Source of the DNA: CAYNRG01 sp964399545
Lineage (GTDB): Bacteria; Bacillota_I; Bacilli_A; Erysipelotrichales; Erysipelotrichaceae
Length of the DNA stretch: 64,000 nucleotides
Assembly (NCBI GenBank): GCA_964399545.1
Contig: CAYNRG010000001.1
Span: 337,362 to 401,361, forward strand
Direction: 5' to 3'
Notes under the pieces: model-generated
What the model saw: only the letters and a program-made list of their open reading frames with translations
Database searches by the model: none
Told to the model about the DNA's origin: nothing
Shown here: positions 60,733 to 64,000 of the stretch, in pieces
How positions within the stretch are numbered: the first letter of the stretch is position 1
Layout: each line of letters opens with the position of its first letter
Translations under genes and position numbers: made by a program

Positions 60733-60902
60733 GCGTCAAATGATGGCAGCATACAGAGTCTTGTAATCTGCGTTTGCAACAGAGAATTTCTCTGCTATCC
60801 TAGTAACTAGCTGCATTTAGCGAAAAGAGTCATGCAAACACACTACAATCGATGATTTGTACCTGTTGTTGTTTTAGCCATAAAACACAAGGAGGAAATG
60901 AA
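60733..60902 (+). promoter_or_regulatory. Structured rpsD leader, probable S4 autoregulation site
   Basis: The 170-base untranslated leader holds nested complementary segments: CAGAGAA/TTCTCTG (60780-60794), CTAGT/ACTAG (60800-60810), and an outer stem GTTTGCA/TGCAAAC (60772-60778 with 60833-60839). There is no T-box or terminator. S4 is known to bind and repress its own leader in Bacillus, so this is the obvious candidate. The fold was judged by eye. Confidence 0.55.
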
Positions 60903-61505
60903 ATGGCAAGAATTACTGGACCAGTTTGGAAGAAATCCCGTCGCTTAGGATTTTCTATCTTAGAAACTGGAGAAGAACTTAAAAAGCGTGCTTACGGGCC
61001 TGGGCAACACGGACCTACGAAAAGAGTTAAATTAAGCAACTATGGATTACAGTTAAGAGAGAAACAAAGAATCCGTCATATGTACGGAGTAAATGAGCGT
61101 CAATTCTACAACACTTTTAAAAAAGCAGTTAAAATGTCTGGAGTAAATGGTCACAACTTCTTATTCCTATTAGAATCTCGCTTAGATAACGTTGTTTATC
61201 GTTTAGGATTTTCTAGAACACGTCGTGGAGCAAGACAACTTGTAAATCACGGACATATTCTAGTTGATGGAAAAAAAGTAGATATTCCTAGCTTTGTAGT
61301 AAAGCCTGGATCAAAAATCTCTATTAAAGAAAAAAGTCGCAATATGCCTAGTATAGCTGATGCTTTAGAAGCAACTCTATCAACTGTTGCCTTTGTGACA
61401 GTCGATAAAGAGAAAAAAGAAGGAACTTATGTTCGCCTTCCTGAAAGAAATGAATTAAATCAAGAAGTTAATGAATTACTTGTTGTTGAATACTACAATA
61501 GATAA
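60903..61505 (+). CDS. rpsD: 30S ribosomal protein S4
   Basis: A 200-residue primary binding protein for 16S rRNA. MARITGPVWKKSRRLGFSIL opens it, and the S4 RNA-binding domain (ESRLDNVVYRLGF, ARQLVNHGHILVDGKKV) spans about 90-150. The zinc-binding cysteines of some S4 proteins are absent, so this is the zinc-free type. AGGAGG before the ATG at 60903 settles the start against an earlier in-frame ATG at 60852 in the leader. Confidence 0.98.
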   Translation: MARITGPVWKKSRRLGFSILETGEELKKRAYGPGQHGPTKRVKLSNYGLQLREKQRIRHMYGVNERQFYNTFKKAVKMSGVNGHNFLFLLESRLDNVVYRLGFSRTRRGARQLVNHGHILVDGKKVDIPSFVVKPGSKISIKEKSRNMPSIADALEATLSTVAFVTVDKEKKEGTYVRLPERNELNQEVNELLVVEYYNR

Positions 61506-61514
61506 TCCAAATTA

Positions 61515-61544
61515 GGAGTATGATTAAATTCATACTCTTTTTTT
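61515..61544 (+). terminator. Terminator of rpsD
   Basis: GAGTATG/CATACTC stem with an 8-base loop followed by seven T. Confidence 0.9.
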
Positions 61545-61556
61545 CTATCTTCATTT

Positions 61557-61597
61557 AAAAACTCCACTAGGCAATATATCCTATAGTGGAGTTTTTT
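61557..61597 (-). terminator. Terminator of gmk, probably bidirectional
   Basis: ACTCCACTA/TAGTGGAGT stem flanked by A residues on the left and TTTTTT on the right, directly after the gmk stop. On the minus strand the U-tract is UUUUAAA. Confidence 0.82.
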
Positions 61598-61598
61598 C

Positions 61599-62162
61599 TT
61601 ATTTCATATGTCTTGCAATGATAGTAGAAATAATATCAGCTGCCAATTTAGGGTCTTCATTACAAACAACGTATTTATATTCCCCTACCATATCTAATTC
61701 TCTATGTGCTTTTTCTAATCGTTGTTGGACAATTTCTTCAGGTTCTGTATTTCGTCCACGAATTCGTTTTTCTAATTCTTCAATACTTGGGGGTATCAAA
61801 AAAATTGTAATTGCATCTGGACATTTTTCGCTTACTTGGATGCATCCTTGTACTTCAATTTCTAGCAGAACATTTTTCCCTTCATCCCGCAGTTTATCCA
61901 CCGCAGCTAGCGGGGTTCCATAATAATTCCCCACAAATTGAGCGAATTCTAATAATTCTCCATTGTTCTTAGATTGTTCAAACTGCTCACGAGTTACAAA
62001 GTTATAATTAACTCCATCTACTTCTCCTGGGCGTTTCTCGCGAGTTGTCATAGAAATAGAATAGGCTAGCTTTAATTTTTTATCCTCAATAAATTCCTTA
62101 ACCACAGTCCCTTTCCCAACTCCACTTGGACCACTTAATACAATTAACAACCCTCTTTTCAT
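61599..62162 (-). CDS. gmk: Guanylate kinase
   Basis: A 187-residue enzyme that phosphorylates GMP and dGMP. The P-loop is LSGPSGVGKGTVVKEF. The GMP-binding region includes SISMTTREKRPGEVDGVNYNFV and the lid RGRNTEPEEIVQQRL. Normal length. GGAGGG lies before the ATG and it has its own consensus promoter. rpoZ, a usual neighbour, is not present. It is divergent from rqcH. Confidence 0.98.
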   Translation of the reverse strand: MKRGLLIVLSGPSGVGKGTVVKEFIEDKKLKLAYSISMTTREKRPGEVDGVNYNFVTREQFEQSKNNGELLEFAQFVGNYYGTPLAAVDKLRDEGKNVLLEIEVQGCIQVSEKCPDAITIFLIPPSIEELEKRIRGRNTEPEEIVQQRLEKAHRELDMVGEYKYVVCNEDPKLAADIISTIIARHMK

Positions 62163-62185
62163 TACCTATTCCCTCCTTATTTTGC

Positions 62186-62191
62186 TATAAT
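62186..62191 (+). promoter_or_regulatory. Probable rqcH promoter (-10 region)
   Basis: Extended -10 TGCTATAAT (TATAAT 62186-62191), about 62 bases before the rqcH ATG. No -35 hexamer can be seen. It overlaps the downstream side of the gmk promoter. Confidence 0.5.
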
Positions 62192-62194
62192 AGT

Positions 62195-62223
62195 ATTGTA
62201 TATACTTTGTGAACAACTGTCAA
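62195..62223 (-). promoter_or_regulatory. gmk promoter
   Basis: Minus strand perfect TTGACA (62223-62218), 17-base spacer, TACAAT (62200-62195). Confidence 0.78.
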
Positions 62224-62253
62224 TTTTAAAAATAAAAGAAATGAGGATCTATT

Positions 62254-63915
62254 ATGGCATTAGACGGAATTTTATTGCATAAAATTATTGAGGAAATCAA
62301 AGTTGATTTTCCAGCACGAATCAATCGCATCTATCAAGTTTCTAGCTCTGAGGTGCTTTTTCAGCTTCGAACTCCAAGTGGTAAGAAAAATCTAGTCATT
62401 TCTTGCCACTCCATTTACAATAGAATTACCTTGACTACTAAACCCTTTCCAACTCCTGAAGAGCCGACAAACTTCATCATGCTTCTTCGAAAGTATTTAG
62501 AGTCTTCAAAGATTTTAAGTATTGAACAAGGCGATTTAGACCGTTGGGCTCGCTTAACTTGCCAAGCACGAAATGGATTAGGAGACCCTGTCATATTTTT
62601 TCTATACATCGAATTAATGGGGAAATATGCTAATCTTATTTTTACTGACGAATCTCACAAAATTCTAGATGCCCTAAAAAGAATTCCTCCCTTTGAGAAT
62701 AATCGAAGAACAATTCAGCCTGGTGCGATATTCAAAGAAACTCCTCCTCAAGAAAATAAAGTAAATCCCTTTAACTCCATTTCATTCGACAAATCTAATT
62801 CTTTGGTTTCACAATTTCATGGATTTTCTCCACTTCTTGCAAAAGAAGTTCAATATCGATTAGAAAATAATCAAACCTTCGGTGAAATTATGAGCGAAAT
62901 TCATAGATCGAACTCTCTCTATGTACATACTTTAAAGAAAGAATCATTTTTTCACTGTATCCCTCTAACTCATCTTTCCCCTTCCATAGAATACCCTTTA
63001 CTTTCTGGATTGGAAAATGTTTACTCTCTTCAAGAAGAAAAAGAAAGAATCCGAGATTTATCAGGTGATATCTATCGATTTGTTCATCGAACGTTAAAGC
63101 ATCATCAGCAGAAGCTTCCAAAATTAACTCAATCCTATAAAGAAGCTTTAAATTGTGATCAATGGCGCGAGTTTGGGGACTTACTTTATGCAAATTCTTT
63201 CTTAGAAACAAAAGGAAAAAATAGTATATCTCTTCCTTCTTGGAATGATAATACCGAAATCTTTATCGCTTTAGATCCAAAGCTAGATATCAAAGGAAAT
63301 GCTAAAAAATATTTTCAAAAATATAATAAAGGAAAAAAAGGACAAATTCACCTCCAAGAACAAATCAGACTATGTCAAAATGAAATTAATTTTTTCCAAG
63401 GAATTGAAGAGCAATTAGAATTTAGCAATTTCAATGACACTCAAGAAATTTACCAAGAATTAGTAGACTTAGGGTATCTTAAAAGAAAACAATCCAAAAT
63501 ACGTCGGCAAAAGAAGAAAAAAGAACAACTACCTAAGATTACAAAAATTATTCTCAACAATGGAATAACCATCCTTTTTGGAAAAAACAATATACAAAAT
63601 GATGCACTTACTTTTAAAATAGCTAAAAAAACTGACCTTTGGTTTCATACCAAAGATTATCATGGAGCACATGTTACTTTAAATAACTCTGAGCCCGATG
63701 AACAAACACTTCGTATCGCTGCTCAAATCGCTGCTTATTTTTCTAAAGGAAGATACTCTAGCAGTGTTCCTATCAATTATTGCCTTGTTAAAAATTTGAA
63801 AAAAATTCCTGGCTCAAAACTTGGTATGGTTGCTCTGTCTAATTATAAAACAATTTATATTGATCCGGACTTTAGCATTATCGAACCTCTTTTAAACCTT
63901 GCTACGATTTTATAA
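62254..63915 (+). CDS. rqcH: Ribosome quality control protein RqcH (NFACT family)
   Basis: A 553-residue Rqc2 homolog, formerly called fibronectin-binding protein FbpA. It binds stalled 50S-peptidyl-tRNA and adds alanine tails that mark products for decay. NFACT-N (MALDGILLHKIIEEIKVDF and QGDLDRWARL with the Asp-Arg pair near 96), helix-hairpin-helix and coiled-coil regions (about 170-430), and the C-terminal NFACT-R domain (DLWFHTKDYHGAHVTLNN) are all present. GAGG lies before the ATG. Confidence 0.95.
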   Translation: MALDGILLHKIIEEIKVDFPARINRIYQVSSSEVLFQLRTPSGKKNLVISCHSIYNRITLTTKPFPTPEEPTNFIMLLRKYLESSKILSIEQGDLDRWARLTCQARNGLGDPVIFFLYIELMGKYANLIFTDESHKILDALKRIPPFENNRRTIQPGAIFKETPPQENKVNPFNSISFDKSNSLVSQFHGFSPLLAKEVQYRLENNQTFGEIMSEIHRSNSLYVHTLKKESFFHCIPLTHLSPSIEYPLLSGLENVYSLQEEKERIRDLSGDIYRFVHRTLKHHQQKLPKLTQSYKEALNCDQWREFGDLLYANSFLETKGKNSISLPSWNDNTEIFIALDPKLDIKGNAKKYFQKYNKGKKGQIHLQEQIRLCQNEINFFQGIEEQLEFSNFNDTQEIYQELVDLGYLKRKQSKIRRQKKKKEQLPKITKIILNNGITILFGKNNIQNDALTFKIAKKTDLWFHTKDYHGAHVTLNNSEPDEQTLRIAAQIAAYFSKGRYSSSVPINYCLVKNLKKIPGSKLGMVALSNYKTIYIDPDFSIIEPLLNLATIL

Positions 63916-63949
63916 AAAAGTGATGAAGTTATCTCTTCATCACTTTTTT
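63914..63949 (+). terminator. Terminator of rqcH
   Basis: Perfect 14-bp stem AAAAAGTGATGAAG/CTTCATCACTTTTTT with a 6-7-base loop, overlapping the rqcH stop. Confidence 0.93.
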
Positions 63950-63954
63950 CTTAA

Positions 63955-63992
63955 ATTCAATGTTCAACCGCACCACAAGGTGCGGCTTTTTT
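63955..63992 (+). repeat. Copy B of the dispersed repeat, here forming a second terminator-like hairpin
   Basis: ATTCAATGT followed by TCAACCGCACCAC, matching 56201-56223. Here CCGCACC pairs with a following GGTGCGG (63968-63974 with 63979-63985), and CTTTTTTG follows. This gives a second, GC-richer terminator behind the first. The other copy lacks the pairing arm. Confidence 0.55.
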
Positions 63993-64000
63993 GTATAATA

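Noticed and set aside
60852..60902. N-terminally extended S4 starting at 60852
   Set aside because: The extra residues (Cys-rich, TCCCFSHK) come from the structured leader, and AGGAGG sits before the normal start at 60903.
1..64000. tRNA, rRNA, CRISPR arrays, transposases, phage genes
   Set aside because: None could be seen by eye in the gaps. Small RNAs without conserved form would be missed.

Overview
The window is AT-rich (by eye about two thirds A+T) and densely packed, with short gaps, many start/stop overlaps and strong GGAGG ribosome sites. It uses the standard genetic code (TGA ends iscS and ftsW). ComK, HrcA/CIRCE, RNase J, EzrA, RqcH, an infC-rpmI-rplT operon, a WXG100/EssC secretion locus and a cytosolic [FeFe]-hydrogenase all point to an anaerobic low-GC Firmicute. 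My best guess is the Erysipelotrichia or a near relative. This is inferred from gene content and protein style, not from a search. Almost everything is chromosomal core. I see no tRNA, rRNA, IS element, prophage or CRISPR array.

Layout. 1-5.5 kb: the start of nusB, an unusual IMP dehydrogenase (guaB) divergent from proS, the infC-rpmI-rplT operon behind an attenuated L20-type leader, and an Asp23/Gls24 protein. 5.5-10.4 kb: a divergent RelA/SpoT-domain protein, truB-ribF, and a divergent pair coding for a TtcA-like PP-loop enzyme and a radical SAM/SPASM protein. 10.4-16.4 kb: a compact type VII-like secretion locus with two WXG100 proteins, a new type of lipoprotein, a shortened EssC and a YukD-like protein. 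16.5-23.3 kb: yitT, rmuC, comK, a RidA with a cysteine-rich tail, trmL, a DUF1461 membrane protein, rdgB and a B12-binding-type radical SAM protein. 23.4-26 kb: gltX and a FemX-like ligase. 26.2-31.2 kb: a three-subunit NAD(H)-linked [FeFe]-hydrogenase operon headed by an orphan ABC permease. 31.3-42.1 kb: nadE and the purE-L-M-N-H-D operon behind a guanine-class riboswitch. 42.2-51.3 kb: clpB and hrcA-grpE-dnaK-(deacetylase lipoprotein)-dnaJ, each behind paired CIRCE-like operators. 51.3-56.2 kb: ftsW-rsmD-coaD, then def-rnj. 56.3-64 kb: ezrA-iscS-thiI-small protein, rpsD with a structured leader, gmk and rqcH.

How the genes work together. Purine supply recurs: the riboswitch-controlled pathway to IMP, then IMPDH and guanylate kinase, with a RelA/SpoT-fold protein that could touch guanine nucleotide signalling. 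The proteostasis set (HrcA regulon, RqcH, ClpB) and translation factors make up much of the rest. The hydrogenase would couple NADH and probably reduced ferredoxin to H2.

The most promising unusual items are the minimal type VII locus with its SLH/Big2 lipoprotein, the degenerate RelA/SpoT protein, the TtcA-like/radical-SAM pair, the IMPDH resembling that of the protozoan Tritrichomonas, an infC that probably starts at AUC, and two proteins (RidA, GrpE) with added cysteine-rich tails. Motif positions and lengths are read from the sequence. Family names and homolog comparisons come from memory, without database support.
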